Assembly: GCF_004916905.1 (NCBI RefSeq)
Contig: NZ_SDLV01000034.1
Coordinates: 1 to 34,993 of the forward strand
Length of the DNA stretch: 34,993 nucleotides
Source: Chryseobacterium candidae
GTDB lineage: Bacteria; Bacteroidota; Bacteroidia; Flavobacteriales; Weeksellaceae
Direction: 5' to 3'
In this document: one piece after another, positions 1 through 7,952 of the stretch
Layout of the letters: each line of letters opens with the position of its first letter
Numbering within the stretch: position 1 is the first letter of the stretch
Notes under the pieces: generated by a model
Database searches by the model: none
What the model was told of the DNA's origin: nothing
The model's input: only the letters and a program-made list of their open reading frames with translations
Program-made: the position numbers and the translations under genes

Positions 1-82
1 TTAAATATTGTCTAATTTTATGTCAACCTATTTTAGGACTAGTCATTTTAAATAGATCTCAATAGTGAATTTTGCTTCGCAA

Positions 83-146
83 GTGAATAGTGAAATGCAA
101 ACTTTCAAAATTGACAAGCGCAGCGAATTGACGATTCATTATTCAC
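83..146. repeat. Imperfect inverted repeat downstream of the carbonic anhydrase gene
   Basis: GTGAATAGTGAA at 83-94 faces TTCATTATTCAC at 135-146, which match in 11 of 12 positions as an inverted repeat. The space between holds the related words TTGACAAGCG and CAGCGAATTGAC. The start of the window (1-154) holds no gene that I can see. The structure lies just past the stop of the minus-strand gene at 155 and may end its transcript, although there is no clear T-run. Confidence 0.5.
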
Positions 147-154
147 CAGACAAC

Positions 155-691
155 CTAAAACTGATGATCCTTCACATTCTCTTTATACCATGATGAATAT
201 TTCACGTAGTTATCTGCAATTCTGTTCACTTCTCCTTCCAGTAACTGCGCATTGATATCTTTGATTTTTCGTGCAGGAACTCCTCCCCAGACTTCTCCGG
301 ATTTAATGTGCGTTCCCTGAGTCACTACAGAACCTGCTCCCACAATGGAGTTTTCTTCTACCAGACAATCATCCATCACAATAGCTCCCATCCCGATCAG
401 TACATTATCTTTAATGGTACATCCATGAACTATGGCATTATGACCTATAGAAACATTGTTCCCGATATTCAAAGGATATTTCTGATACGTACAGTGCAGC
501 ATTGCATTGTCCTGAACATTCACTTTGTCACCCATTCTGATATAGTGAACATCACCTCTGATCACTGCATTATACCAGACACTGCAGTCTTTTCCCATTG
601 TAACATCGCCAATAATAGTAGCAGTTTCTGCTAAAAATGTATTCTCTCCAATCTGTGGTGCTTTTCCTAAAAGTTCTTTTATTAGTGCCAT
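155..691 (-). CDS. Gamma carbonic anhydrase family protein (left-handed beta-helix)
   Basis: This 178-residue protein is built almost wholly of hexapeptide repeats of the type seen in left-handed beta-helix trimers, for example IGDVTMGKDCSVWYNAVIRG and the IGNNVSIGHN stretch. Histidines placed as in gamma carbonic anhydrases are visible in the segments AMLHC and GHNAIVHGC, where family members bind zinc or iron at the trimer interface. The Asn and Gln of the segment VNVQDN also fit this family. The length is normal for the YrdA/PaaY-like branch. There is no signal peptide, so it is probably cytoplasmic. Many members of this branch have weak or unproven carbonic anhydrase activity, so the family is secure and the reaction is not. 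It stands alone on its strand, divergent from the Fe-S cluster gene at 854. Confidence 0.9.
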   Translation of the reverse strand: MALIKELLGKAPQIGENTFLAETATIIGDVTMGKDCSVWYNAVIRGDVHYIRMGDKVNVQDNAMLHCTYQKYPLNIGNNVSIGHNAIVHGCTIKDNVLIGMGAIVMDDCLVEENSIVGAGSVVTQGTHIKSGEVWGGVPARKIKDINAQLLEGEVNRIADNYVKYSSWYKENVKDHQF

Positions 692-824
692 AATATTAAT
701 TTGAAAATTTGAAAACGGGCCAATACGAAAATTAAAATATACTATCTTTTCTGATATCTAACTTCTAAATTACAGTGATAGCAAAAATCTAACTCTCAAT
801 ACTCAGCTTCTAACTTCTAATGCG

Positions 825-832
825 TATTTTTG
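825..832 (+). promoter_or_regulatory. Candidate -7 promoter element for the Nfu operon
   Basis: TATTTTTG matches the Bacteroidota -7 consensus TAnnTTTG and lies 22 bases before the ATG at 854. No convincing TTG -33 element is seen at the usual distance. The stretch just before it, 757-820, is rich in the word TCTAACTTCTAA. Confidence 0.45.
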
Positions 833-853
833 TATCTCAAATTTAACGAAAAA

Positions 854-1732
854 ATGCGTACCGTACTTATAGAACCTACTGAAAACCCAAAAGTGATGAA
901 ATTTGTAGCAGATTACAATCTCATCCCCGGGTCTTTGGAACTGGACAGAAATTCAGATATTTCAGAAATTCCTTTGGCACAGGAACTTTTCAACTATCCT
1001 TTTGTGGAAAGAGTTTTCATTACAGCTAATTTTGTAGCTGTGGCTAAACAGGATACCATAGAATGGGAACATGTTGCTGAAAGCCTGAAAAATGTGATTG
1101 AGGATGAATTACTGGCCAACCCGAGAATTTATCTTCAGAAGAAAAAAGAAATGTATCAGATCTATGCTGAAATGACTCCGAATCCCAATGTAATGAAATT
1201 TGTTTCAAGCAAATTACTAATGGATGGTTTTGTGGAAGTAAAATCGAAAGAAGCGGCTGAAGAAGTTCCTTTGGCACTGGCTATTTTTAAAGAGTTTGAT
1301 TTTGCAACGGAAGTTTTCATTTCGGACAATTTTGTAGCCGTTACAAGAGATAATTCTGTTGAGTGGCATCAGGTAATGATGACTGTTCGTGCGCTTATCG
1401 CAGAATATCTTCAGAACGGAGGCGAAATTGCAAAAATAGAACCTCAGAAACATGAAAATCCTGTTGAGAAAATTATTAACAGAGATTATACTGAGGATGA
1501 GCAGAAAATTTCTGACATTTTAAATGAATATGTAGCTCCTGCTGTAGAAAATGATGGGGGTAAAATTTCTCTGATGGAATATGATCAGGAAAATAAAACC
1601 GCAAAAATGCTTCTTCAGGGTGCATGCTCCGGCTGCCCAAGTTCTACTGCTACTTTAAAAAACGGAATTGAAAATATTTTAAAACAATTCGTTCCGGATT
1701 TGGTAGAAAGAGTAGAAGCTGTAAACGGATAA
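854..1732 (+). CDS. Nfu/NifU-type iron-sulfur cluster scaffold protein with doubled N-terminal domain
   Basis: The product is 292 residues from the ATG at 854. An in-frame TTG at 830 lies inside the promoter element, so I reject it as the start. The first 90 residues and residues about 100-195 are two copies of the Nfu N-terminal domain: compare ENPKVMKFV with NPNVMKFV, and ITANFVAVAK with ISDNFVAVTR. The C-terminal NifU domain carries the cluster-binding CxxC in the segment GACSGCPSS. Such proteins carry assembled Fe-S clusters to target enzymes in the cytoplasm. The gene is first in a tight run with the FMN reductase (11-base gap) and ferrochelatase, which fits iron and redox cofactor metabolism. 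Confidence 0.93.
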   Translation: MRTVLIEPTENPKVMKFVADYNLIPGSLELDRNSDISEIPLAQELFNYPFVERVFITANFVAVAKQDTIEWEHVAESLKNVIEDELLANPRIYLQKKKEMYQIYAEMTPNPNVMKFVSSKLLMDGFVEVKSKEAAEEVPLALAIFKEFDFATEVFISDNFVAVTRDNSVEWHQVMMTVRALIAEYLQNGGEIAKIEPQKHENPVEKIINRDYTEDEQKISDILNEYVAPAVENDGGKISLMEYDQENKTAKMLLQGACSGCPSSTATLKNGIENILKQFVPDLVERVEAVNG

Positions 1733-1743
1733 AAACTACCGAA

Positions 1744-2271
1744 ATGCCTCCCGGAAAGGAAATTGTAGTGATTATTGGAAGTGCTTCAGCAAATTCCAGC
1801 AATCAGAAACTGATGGAACAGGTGCTGGAAAAGACAGACGATACAGACTTTCAGATATATACTGATCTTTCTGTCCTTCCACATTTTGATGCCGCAGTAA
1901 CGGATAATGATACTCCGGAAGAAGTTCTGAAGATCAGAGAGGCTATTAACAACTCAGCAGGGGTGATATTTTCCACACCGGAATATATTTTCAGTATTCC
2001 CGGAAGATTAAAAAATCTATTGGAGTGGTGCGTTTCCACAACAGTATTTGCTGAAAAGCCCGTTGCTGTGATCACTGCTTCCGCCAGCGGAGAAAAAGGA
2101 CACGAAGAGTTGCTGTTGATTTTAAAAACTCTCGGAGCCATAGCGGATGATAAACATCAGGCATTAATAAAAGGGATAAAAGGCAAATTTGAAAGCAATG
2201 GCTTACTGGAAAGTAATACCTTTGCCAAAGTATCAAAATTAGTAACAGATTTTATAACTTCTGTTTCATAA
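1744..2271 (+). CDS. NAD(P)H-dependent FMN reductase family protein
   Basis: This 175-residue flavodoxin-fold protein begins with a beta strand and phosphate loop, VVIIGSASANSSNQKL, the usual FMN phosphate-binding site. The segment STPEYIFSIPGRLKNLLEW matches the PEYN-like motif that contacts the flavin in this family. Members reduce FMN, quinones or azo compounds with NAD(P)H; the substrate cannot be told from sequence. Start ATG 1744 follows the Nfu stop by 11 bases and the stop is 15 bases before ferrochelatase, so it is most likely co-transcribed. There is no signal peptide. Confidence 0.88.
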   Translation: MPPGKEIVVIIGSASANSSNQKLMEQVLEKTDDTDFQIYTDLSVLPHFDAAVTDNDTPEEVLKIREAINNSAGVIFSTPEYIFSIPGRLKNLLEWCVSTTVFAEKPVAVITASASGEKGHEELLLILKTLGAIADDKHQALIKGIKGKFESNGLLESNTFAKVSKLVTDFITSVS

Positions 2272-2286
2272 TTAAAATTTAGAATA

Positions 2287-3315
2287 TTGAATAAGAAAGG
2301 AATTTTACTAGTCAACCTCGGATCACCGAGATCTACTTCTGTAAACGACGTAAAGGAATATCTTGATGAATTTCTGATGGATGAAAGGGTGATTGATTAC
2401 CGTTGGATCTTCCGTGCCCTTCTTGTACAGGGAATTATCCTGAAAACAAGACCTGCAAAATCTGCTGAAGCCTATAAAACGGTTTGGACAGATAAGGGTT
2501 CACCACTGATTGTCATCACTGAACAGATTCAAAAAAAGCTGCAAAAAGTGGTAGATGTTCCGGTGGAAATAGGGATGAGATATGCGCAGCCAAGCATTGA
2601 AACTGGTATTCAGAAACTGGTTGATCAGGGAGTCACGGAAATCGTTCTTTTTCCTTTATATCCCCAGTATGCAATGAGTACTACGGAAACGGTCATTGAA
2701 AAAGCCGAAGAAGTAAGAAAAAAGAAGTTTCCTGGTATAAAAATTAATTATATTCAGCCTTTCTACAACAGGGATATTTATATTAACTGCCTGGCAGAAA
2801 GCATTAAAGAAAAGCTTCCTGAAAATTTCGATGCACTGCAGTTTTCTTATCACGGAGTTCCTGAGAGACATATTTATAAGACAGATCCTACAAAGACCTG
2901 TAATCTTAACGACTGTTGTTCCAGAGAAGATAATCCAAGCCATCAGTTCTGCTATCGTCATCAATGTTATAAAACAACACAGCTTGTTATTGACAAATTG
3001 AATTTACCTAAAGAGAAAACGATTGTTTCTTTCCAGTCTAGATTAGGAAAAGATAAATGGATTGAACCTTACACGGACGAAACATTGGAAACAATTGGTA
3101 AAAAAGGGATCAAAAACCTGGCTATTGTATGCCCGGCTTTCGTTTCCGACTGTCTTGAAACACTGGAAGAAATTTCAGTAGAAGGAAAAGAACAGTTCAT
3201 GCATGGCGGCGGTGAAAACTTCCATTATATTCCATGTCTGAACGATGAAGACCGATGGATTGAAGTGGTAAAAACACTTTGTGAAGAAAAACTGAATGAT
3301 TTCTATTTGGTATAA
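2287..3315 (+). CDS. hemH: Ferrochelatase
   Basis: Inserts ferrous iron into protoporphyrin IX (or coproporphyrin), the last or next-to-last step of haem synthesis. The 342-residue protein opens with the family start KKGILLVNLGSP. It has the active-site histidine in FSYHGVPERH (about residue 192) and the late acid motif in CPAFVSDCLETLEEI. FQSRLGKDKWIEPYTDE is also diagnostic. Translation appears to begin at TTG 2287; this puts the start exactly where homologues begin, and no nearby ATG fits. A cysteine-rich segment (CNLNDCC, then FCYRHQC) lies at about residues 205-228. It is the last gene of the three-gene run, followed by a strong terminator. Confidence 0.95.
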   Translation: MNKKGILLVNLGSPRSTSVNDVKEYLDEFLMDERVIDYRWIFRALLVQGIILKTRPAKSAEAYKTVWTDKGSPLIVITEQIQKKLQKVVDVPVEIGMRYAQPSIETGIQKLVDQGVTEIVLFPLYPQYAMSTTETVIEKAEEVRKKKFPGIKINYIQPFYNRDIYINCLAESIKEKLPENFDALQFSYHGVPERHIYKTDPTKTCNLNDCCSREDNPSHQFCYRHQCYKTTQLVIDKLNLPKEKTIVSFQSRLGKDKWIEPYTDETLETIGKKGIKNLAIVCPAFVSDCLETLEEISVEGKEQFMHGGGENFHYIPCLNDEDRWIEVVKTLCEEKLNDFYLV

Positions 3316-3336
3316 TCTTCTTTACTCAGAATATAC

Positions 3337-3368
3337 AAAAGGCCGCAGATTAATTCTTGCGGCCTTTT
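3337..3368. terminator. Bidirectional-looking intrinsic terminator after hemH
   Basis: AAAAGGCCGCA and TGCGGCCTTTT form a perfect 11-base-pair stem around a 10-base loop, with T-runs on both strands. It lies between the convergent genes for ferrochelatase and the M4 protease and can serve both. Confidence 0.9.
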
Positions 3369-3396
3369 CGTTGAATATATTAAAAATTTGATTGAA

Positions 3397-5349
3397 TTAT
3401 TTTTTAATCAGGTTTCCTGCTTTTTCTCCGTTTACCAGTACAATATATACTCCCGGAAGAATATTGGCAGGTAGCTGGATGTTAAGTTTATTTACGCCAT
3501 CAGCAATTTCAACTTTTTCAGAAATTTCTTTTTTACCTGTCAGGCTTACCAGTTCTACAATTCCTTTTCCTGATTTTCCTTCAAAGTTGATAGTAAATCT
3601 GTCTGTTGCAGGATTCGGGCTAATGGTATACAACGCTGTTTGTGCTGCTGCCACTTTTCCTGCAGGAGAAGTTCCACCTCCTACACCTACAGCATTCCAT
3701 GCATTTTTAACCTGAGTCACTTCATTGCTGGCTGCTCCGTATAAATCAGTAGCCGCCTGAATAGAATACGTTCTTGCATTCGCATACGTAGAAGAAGATG
3801 TCAGATAAGTTGTCAATGTTCTGTAGGCAATAGCACCTGCCTTATCAAGTCCGATTCCGGAAACATTATAGGCAAATCCTTTATCATTCGTACCTGATCC
3901 TCCTGTTACTAACAAATAATACCAGAAATTAAGTACTCCTGAATTGGTATGCACCCCGCAATAGTCATTAGACTGGCTTGGAGTAACACAACCGGAAGTG
4001 GTAGTTGTTTTCCAGTAGGTTCCCATATAGGTATCCGGCTGGCTGTATGCATTAGGATTAGCCATATTTCTGATTACATAATTGAAATCTTCTCCCAGTG
4101 TCCAGCTTGCCTGTGTAGGTCTCGCCCAACGCTCAATGGTATTTCCAAAGATATCTGAGAAGCCTTCATTTAACGCTCCGGGTTCTCTCTGATAGACAAG
4201 GTTAGCCGTTTTAGAAGTTAGCCCATGTGTAATCTCGTGGCCGCATACATCTATAGCTGTTAAAGGTTTTCCGCCATTTGTTGTTGAGCTTCCATCACCA
4301 TAAGTCATTCTGGAACCATCCCAAAATGCATTAAAATAGTTGGTAGAATAGTGTATATAAGATTTAATAGCGAAATTATTATTATCAATACTCTTGCGTC
4401 CGTATTTTGTGTAAAAATAATCCACGGTCATTTCGGCTCCCCAATGGGCATCGGTAGCATATTGGTCTTTATTGGTATTGACATTATTCCAGTTATTGTC
4501 TGTATCTGTGAAGTCTACCGCAGAGGCATAGCTGGTTCCCTTTTTCAGATTATAGGTTTCCACTGAAGTTCCCCCATTTCTTCCTGTTTCTCTTAAGCGG
4601 TAACTTCCGTTATAAGAATCTGTAGTGATGTTGCGGGTTCCGCTATATCCTGTAACTGCTGTTCCCGGTGTGTTCACTTCATGGATGATAGCATCTACCC
4701 CCAGTACTTTTCCATTTTTAGCATCCACAAAAACATATTGTCTGCTTAATGGTTTTTCGGCATAGATATCAAATTTATAGGCTAGCCTTAAATCATTAAG
4801 CTTATCATCATCAGGATTTGAATAATACACCAATTCACCTTTTGGCGCATAGCTTGCGTTGGGATCACCGGTTTCTTTTTTAAGAAAATCCTCTTCTTCT
4901 TTATTTTTCCATTTATAGGATTCTGCACCTACAAAAGACAAAGCGTTCTGTAAAGCAGCATTTTCAGCAAGACTGGCAGTTTTGTCGAGACCTTTCGGAA
5001 TTTTAATAATCCATTTTCCTGATTGTCCTACAATTTTACCGTCTTTTGTTTGTACCGCCATCATTCCATATTCTACAGGAATATCATTAACGGTCTGTTG
5101 AAATCTTTGAGTTTCAAAACCTAATGCATCTTTTTCCAGGCCTAGTTTACGAGCCTGCCCCGCAGAAAGTCTCTGAGACGCTTCGTCAAATAAAACAGGG
5201 CTTCCCTGGTAAGCAGGTGCATTTTTTTCAAATCTCATAAATTCAGCATGTAGTCCGCTTTTACCCGGAACCAATTTTGGTGGTGTATTTTGCCCAAAGA
5301 CAAAAGAGCATGCAGCAACGCTTGCTACTAAGATAAATTTCGTTTTCAT
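3397..5349 (-). CDS. Secreted M4 (thermolysin-like) metalloprotease with T9SS sorting tail
   Basis: This 650-residue exported protease has a signal peptide ending near FVFGQ. Residues about 25-230 are a propeptide with FTP- and PepSY-like segments, and the peptidase M4 domain follows. The zinc site HEITH is at about residues 371-375, and the third ligand glutamate is in the segment GALNEGFSDIFG. The C-terminal 75 residues form a type A T9SS sorting domain: YTISPNPATDRFTINF begins it and GVYIVLVNGE and NLIKK end it. It should cross the outer membrane by type IX secretion and act outside the cell or on its surface, degrading protein. It is a single-gene unit. The next gene on the same strand encodes a T9SS plug-domain protein but has its own terminator between. 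Confidence 0.95.
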   Translation of the reverse strand: MKTKFILVASVAACSFVFGQNTPPKLVPGKSGLHAEFMRFEKNAPAYQGSPVLFDEASQRLSAGQARKLGLEKDALGFETQRFQQTVNDIPVEYGMMAVQTKDGKIVGQSGKWIIKIPKGLDKTASLAENAALQNALSFVGAESYKWKNKEEEDFLKKETGDPNASYAPKGELVYYSNPDDDKLNDLRLAYKFDIYAEKPLSRQYVFVDAKNGKVLGVDAIIHEVNTPGTAVTGYSGTRNITTDSYNGSYRLRETGRNGGTSVETYNLKKGTSYASAVDFTDTDNNWNNVNTNKDQYATDAHWGAEMTVDYFYTKYGRKSIDNNNFAIKSYIHYSTNYFNAFWDGSRMTYGDGSSTTNGGKPLTAIDVCGHEITHGLTSKTANLVYQREPGALNEGFSDIFGNTIERWARPTQASWTLGEDFNYVIRNMANPNAYSQPDTYMGTYWKTTTTSGCVTPSQSNDYCGVHTNSGVLNFWYYLLVTGGSGTNDKGFAYNVSGIGLDKAGAIAYRTLTTYLTSSSTYANARTYSIQAATDLYGAASNEVTQVKNAWNAVGVGGGTSPAGKVAAAQTALYTISPNPATDRFTINFEGKSGKGIVELVSLTGKKEISEKVEIADGVNKLNIQLPANILPGVYIVLVNGEKAGNLIKK

Positions 5350-5640
5350 ATTAATTATAGTTGATTGTGGAAACGAATTTATAAACTTTTAACAATAAAA
5401 CAAGACAAACAATGAATAAAATTCAATTGATATTATAAATCAATAAAGAAAACACAATGATGATTTTAAAACAAAGAAAAATATTTAAACAAAATTTTTC
5501 TGTAATATTAATTTTATGTTAAAATATTTAATTAAAATCAAAATTTTGTGAATTATTTTTTTTCACTATGTAGTGCATTATATTGTAAAAAATCAACCTT
5601 ACTATAAGATTTAATTGATTAATTATTTTCAACATGAACA
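5350..5640 (-). promoter_or_regulatory. AT-rich upstream region of the M4 protease gene
   Basis: About 290 bases with no gene that I can see. It is extremely A+T-rich and contains A-tracts (for example around 5465-5510). No exact minus-strand match to TAnnTTTG was found. It must contain the protease promoter, since a terminator closes the gene upstream. Confidence 0.4.
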
Positions 5641-5674
5641 AAAATAGGACTACCTCAAGAGGCAGTCCTATTTT
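5641..5674 (-). terminator. Intrinsic terminator of the T9SS plug-protein gene
   Basis: AAAATAGGACTACCTC pairs with GAGGCAGTCCTATTTT around a two-base AA loop, with one internal mismatch. It lies 21 bases past the stop codon of the minus-strand gene and reads into a T-run. Confidence 0.85.
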
Positions 5675-5695
5675 ATATGTATATTTTATAACTAT

Positions 5696-6916
5696 TTACC
5701 GTTTGTTGGCAATTGGTGTTCTGAATTCTCCATATCCCATTAAACCATCATAATTTCTTCCGAATGGTGCATAATAAAGAAAGGCCTGATAAAGGTTTTC
5801 CGTCTGCCAGAAATTACCGTTTATTTCTCCAAAGTTGAGAGAACCATTTCCTTCTTTAGTTGCCAATACATAGTTATAAAATCCTTGTTTCAGGAATATT
5901 TTCGCTACATATTGTCTGGTGGATGCATCATACTGCATCTGATTTTCCTTGCTGGGTTTATAATTATTAAATCCTCCCAGCACATAAATTTCTTTATCCA
6001 CAGGATCAGAATCCAGGTAGAAATGTACCCATGAATAGTCAGCTTCTCTTTCGGCATCTCTTTCTCTACCTAAATCATTTCTTCTGTAATACCATGCTCC
6101 ATTCACATCCGGCTGATACTGATAATTTAAAGGGAACGCCCATACCGGATGAAGATACGTCTGGTTCACATCATCTTTTATTTCGGTAGCACGCACCATA
6201 TCCGCGGCCATATTCATATTTTTATTATCGAAATAATAAAACTCATTATCTCCCGGAAAAACAAGATTCATCTGCTGGAACAAAACCTGATTTCCTAAAA
6301 CACTGCTCGGTTTAAGATTGGAAATCACCATATTCGGGTTGTTATTCTGCATCACATTCATGGTAATTGAATTAACATTGGAAGAAATATCTCTGCCTTT
6401 CGGAGAAACATTCACTTCTACCCTCTGGTTAGCATTGGGATTTTTTGCATCTGCAAATCTTGAAATATTCAGCCCTACAGACGTTACATCTTCTACCAGA
6501 TAAAATCTCTTTTTGAAAAGAGGCTGGTCTGCCGAATCTTTATAGACAATCAGTTCATAATTCCCTGAGACTTTCAGCTGGATTTTATCATTCGGGAAAA
6601 CAAGTTTATAGTGGGTATAAGCCTGTAATGTATTGAATGAATACTGAAACTGGTCCAGCAGTGCATTCATACTCCCGGTAGCAAATTCTGTAAAAAACAG
6701 GTTATCTTCATTCCAGTTTCTGTCATAATGTTTGAAGGTATATCTGTAGATCTGACTGCCGTTTGTAAGATCATCAAAGCCTAAAACCAATTGTTCACCA
6801 ATTTTAATTACAGGGGTTTCATCGTTGGTCTGAGGATTGAACAGCTGAACACTTTGGATATTTTGTCCAAAGACCAGTCCGCCCAAAGATAGTAAGAGTA
6901 TTCGCAAAGTTTTCAT
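5696..6916 (-). CDS. Type IX secretion system plug-domain protein (DUF5103 family)
   Basis: This 406-residue exported protein begins MKTLRILLLSLGGLVFGQ, a signal peptide with cleavage expected near GQN. The rest resembles the DUF5103 / T9SS plug family: an N-terminal beta-sandwich with IQSVQLFNPQTNDETPVIKI, the central segment YYFDNKNMNMAADMVRATEI, and a C-terminal part with VHFYLDSDPVDKEIYVLGGF. In the T9SS translocon structure from Flavobacterium, a protein of this family closes the periplasmic side of the SprA channel. The family call is by memory of these motifs. The role in secretion is taken from the family and not shown here. It is transcribed alone, divergent from the hydrolase gene at 6987. 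Confidence 0.82.
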   Translation of the reverse strand: MKTLRILLLSLGGLVFGQNIQSVQLFNPQTNDETPVIKIGEQLVLGFDDLTNGSQIYRYTFKHYDRNWNEDNLFFTEFATGSMNALLDQFQYSFNTLQAYTHYKLVFPNDKIQLKVSGNYELIVYKDSADQPLFKKRFYLVEDVTSVGLNISRFADAKNPNANQRVEVNVSPKGRDISSNVNSITMNVMQNNNPNMVISNLKPSSVLGNQVLFQQMNLVFPGDNEFYYFDNKNMNMAADMVRATEIKDDVNQTYLHPVWAFPLNYQYQPDVNGAWYYRRNDLGRERDAEREADYSWVHFYLDSDPVDKEIYVLGGFNNYKPSKENQMQYDASTRQYVAKIFLKQGFYNYVLATKEGNGSLNFGEINGNFWQTENLYQAFLYYAPFGRNYDGLMGYGEFRTPIANKR

Positions 6917-6960
6917 TATGACGAAGATAACGAAAAATAGCCATTTTCTTAATAATATCG

Positions 6961-6968
6961 TATTTTTG
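6961..6968 (+). promoter_or_regulatory. Candidate -7 promoter element for the MBL-fold hydrolase
   Basis: TATTTTTG fits TAnnTTTG and lies 18 bases before the ATG at 6987, leaving a short untranslated leader. The position supports 6987 over the upstream in-frame ATG at 6918 as the start. No clear -33 TTG is seen. Confidence 0.5.
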
Positions 6969-6986
6969 AATAAAAAATATTCAGAT

Positions 6987-7625
6987 ATGCTTCAGATTCA
7001 AGGTTTCGTATTCAACTTTGCGAGTGAAAATACTTATATCATCTATAACGAAAATAAAAATGCCTGGTTAATTGATCCGGGAAATATGAATGCTCAGGAA
7101 ACTCAGGCTATTGATCATTTTATCACAGAGAAAGAACTGAAGATTCAGAAAATTCTTTTAACCCATGCTCATATTGATCATGTATTGGGACTTCAGTGGG
7201 CTTTTGACAAATTCAATGTTCCTGTCAATATGCATCAGGAAGATCAGGAAGTGCTGGATATGCTTCAGGCGAGTGGTATGAGATTCGGAGTGCAGATCAA
7301 TCCTGTAAAAGTGGATGTAGAGTACATCAAGGAAGGGGACGAACTTGATCTGGATGGCGAAAAGTTTAAAATTTATCATGTTCCGGGACATTCTCCGGGA
7401 AGTGTGGTGTATCATAATAACAATCAGAAATTCATGATTTCGGGTGATGTTCTTTTTGAAGGCAGTATCGGAAGAACAGATTTGTATAAAGGAAATTATG
7501 AGCAGCTGATTGAAGGAATTAAATCGAAACTTTTTATTTTAGATCATGATACCCAGGTTTTCTCAGGACATGGAAATCCTACATCGATTGGTTTTGAGAA
7601 ACAGTACAATCCGTTTTTGAAGTAA
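6987..7625 (+). CDS. MBL-fold metallo-hydrolase (glyoxalase II-like)
   Basis: This protein of 212 residues carries the metallo-beta-lactamase metal site: THAHIDH at about residues 50-56, then PGHSPGSVVYH, SGDVLF and the late SGHG. This pattern is that of hydroxyacylglutathione hydrolase-like enzymes. The C-terminal substrate domain of true glyoxalase II is missing, so the substrate is unknown. An in-frame ATG at 6918 would add 23 residues, but that start lies upstream of the promoter element, and the extra residues look unlike the family. There is no signal peptide, so the protein is cytoplasmic. It is a single gene, divergent from the T9SS plug-protein gene. Confidence 0.88.
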   Translation: MLQIQGFVFNFASENTYIIYNENKNAWLIDPGNMNAQETQAIDHFITEKELKIQKILLTHAHIDHVLGLQWAFDKFNVPVNMHQEDQEVLDMLQASGMRFGVQINPVKVDVEYIKEGDELDLDGEKFKIYHVPGHSPGSVVYHNNNQKFMISGDVLFEGSIGRTDLYKGNYEQLIEGIKSKLFILDHDTQVFSGHGNPTSIGFEKQYNPFLK

Positions 7626-7743
7626 AAGGGTCGGAGGATTTTAGGATTTGAGAGTCGTGTAAATGTCTTGAATCAAACTTAGATCTGACACTTAATATAA
7701 AAATCATTCTTGTCCGATTTAATTAAAACATCATTAACAGGTC

Positions 7744-7809
7744 GCTCCTCCGGAGCTTTATTTTACAGCGATTTCATTTTTTCTACTCACAGTAGATCCC
7801 GACGGGATC
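7744..7809. repeat. Paired short palindromes in a 280-base intergenic region
   Basis: GCTCCTCCGGAGC at 7744-7756 is a palindrome with a three-base centre, and GATCCCGACGGGATC at 7795-7809 is a perfect palindrome with a one-base centre. CTAC/GTAG flanks lie just before the second. This REP-like pair is the only structure that I see between the hydrolase stop (7625) and the receptor terminator (7905); no gene is visible there. Confidence 0.6.
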
Positions 7810-7904
7810 AAATCAGCTCCAAAGCTAACTGTTAATTCATACCGTAAATATTGATATTTTCAATGTATCTATACTTTTTATAGGACAGTAATGATAAAAA
7901 ATAC

Positions 7905-7931
7905 AAAACCGCCAGAAATTCTGACGGTTTT
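7905..7931 (-). terminator. Intrinsic terminator of the trehalose operon
   Basis: AAAACCGCCAG and CTGACGGTTTT form an 11-base-pair stem (one G-U-type pair) around AAATT, 21 bases past the receptor stop codon. It ends the MFS-trehalase-receptor transcript. Confidence 0.85.
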
Positions 7932-7952
7932 GCTGTTATAAAGAAATAGAAT

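Noticed and set aside
308..634. Open frame on the plus strand across the carbonic anhydrase gene
   Set aside because: It is antisense to a clear hexapeptide-repeat protein and its own translation has no recognisable features.
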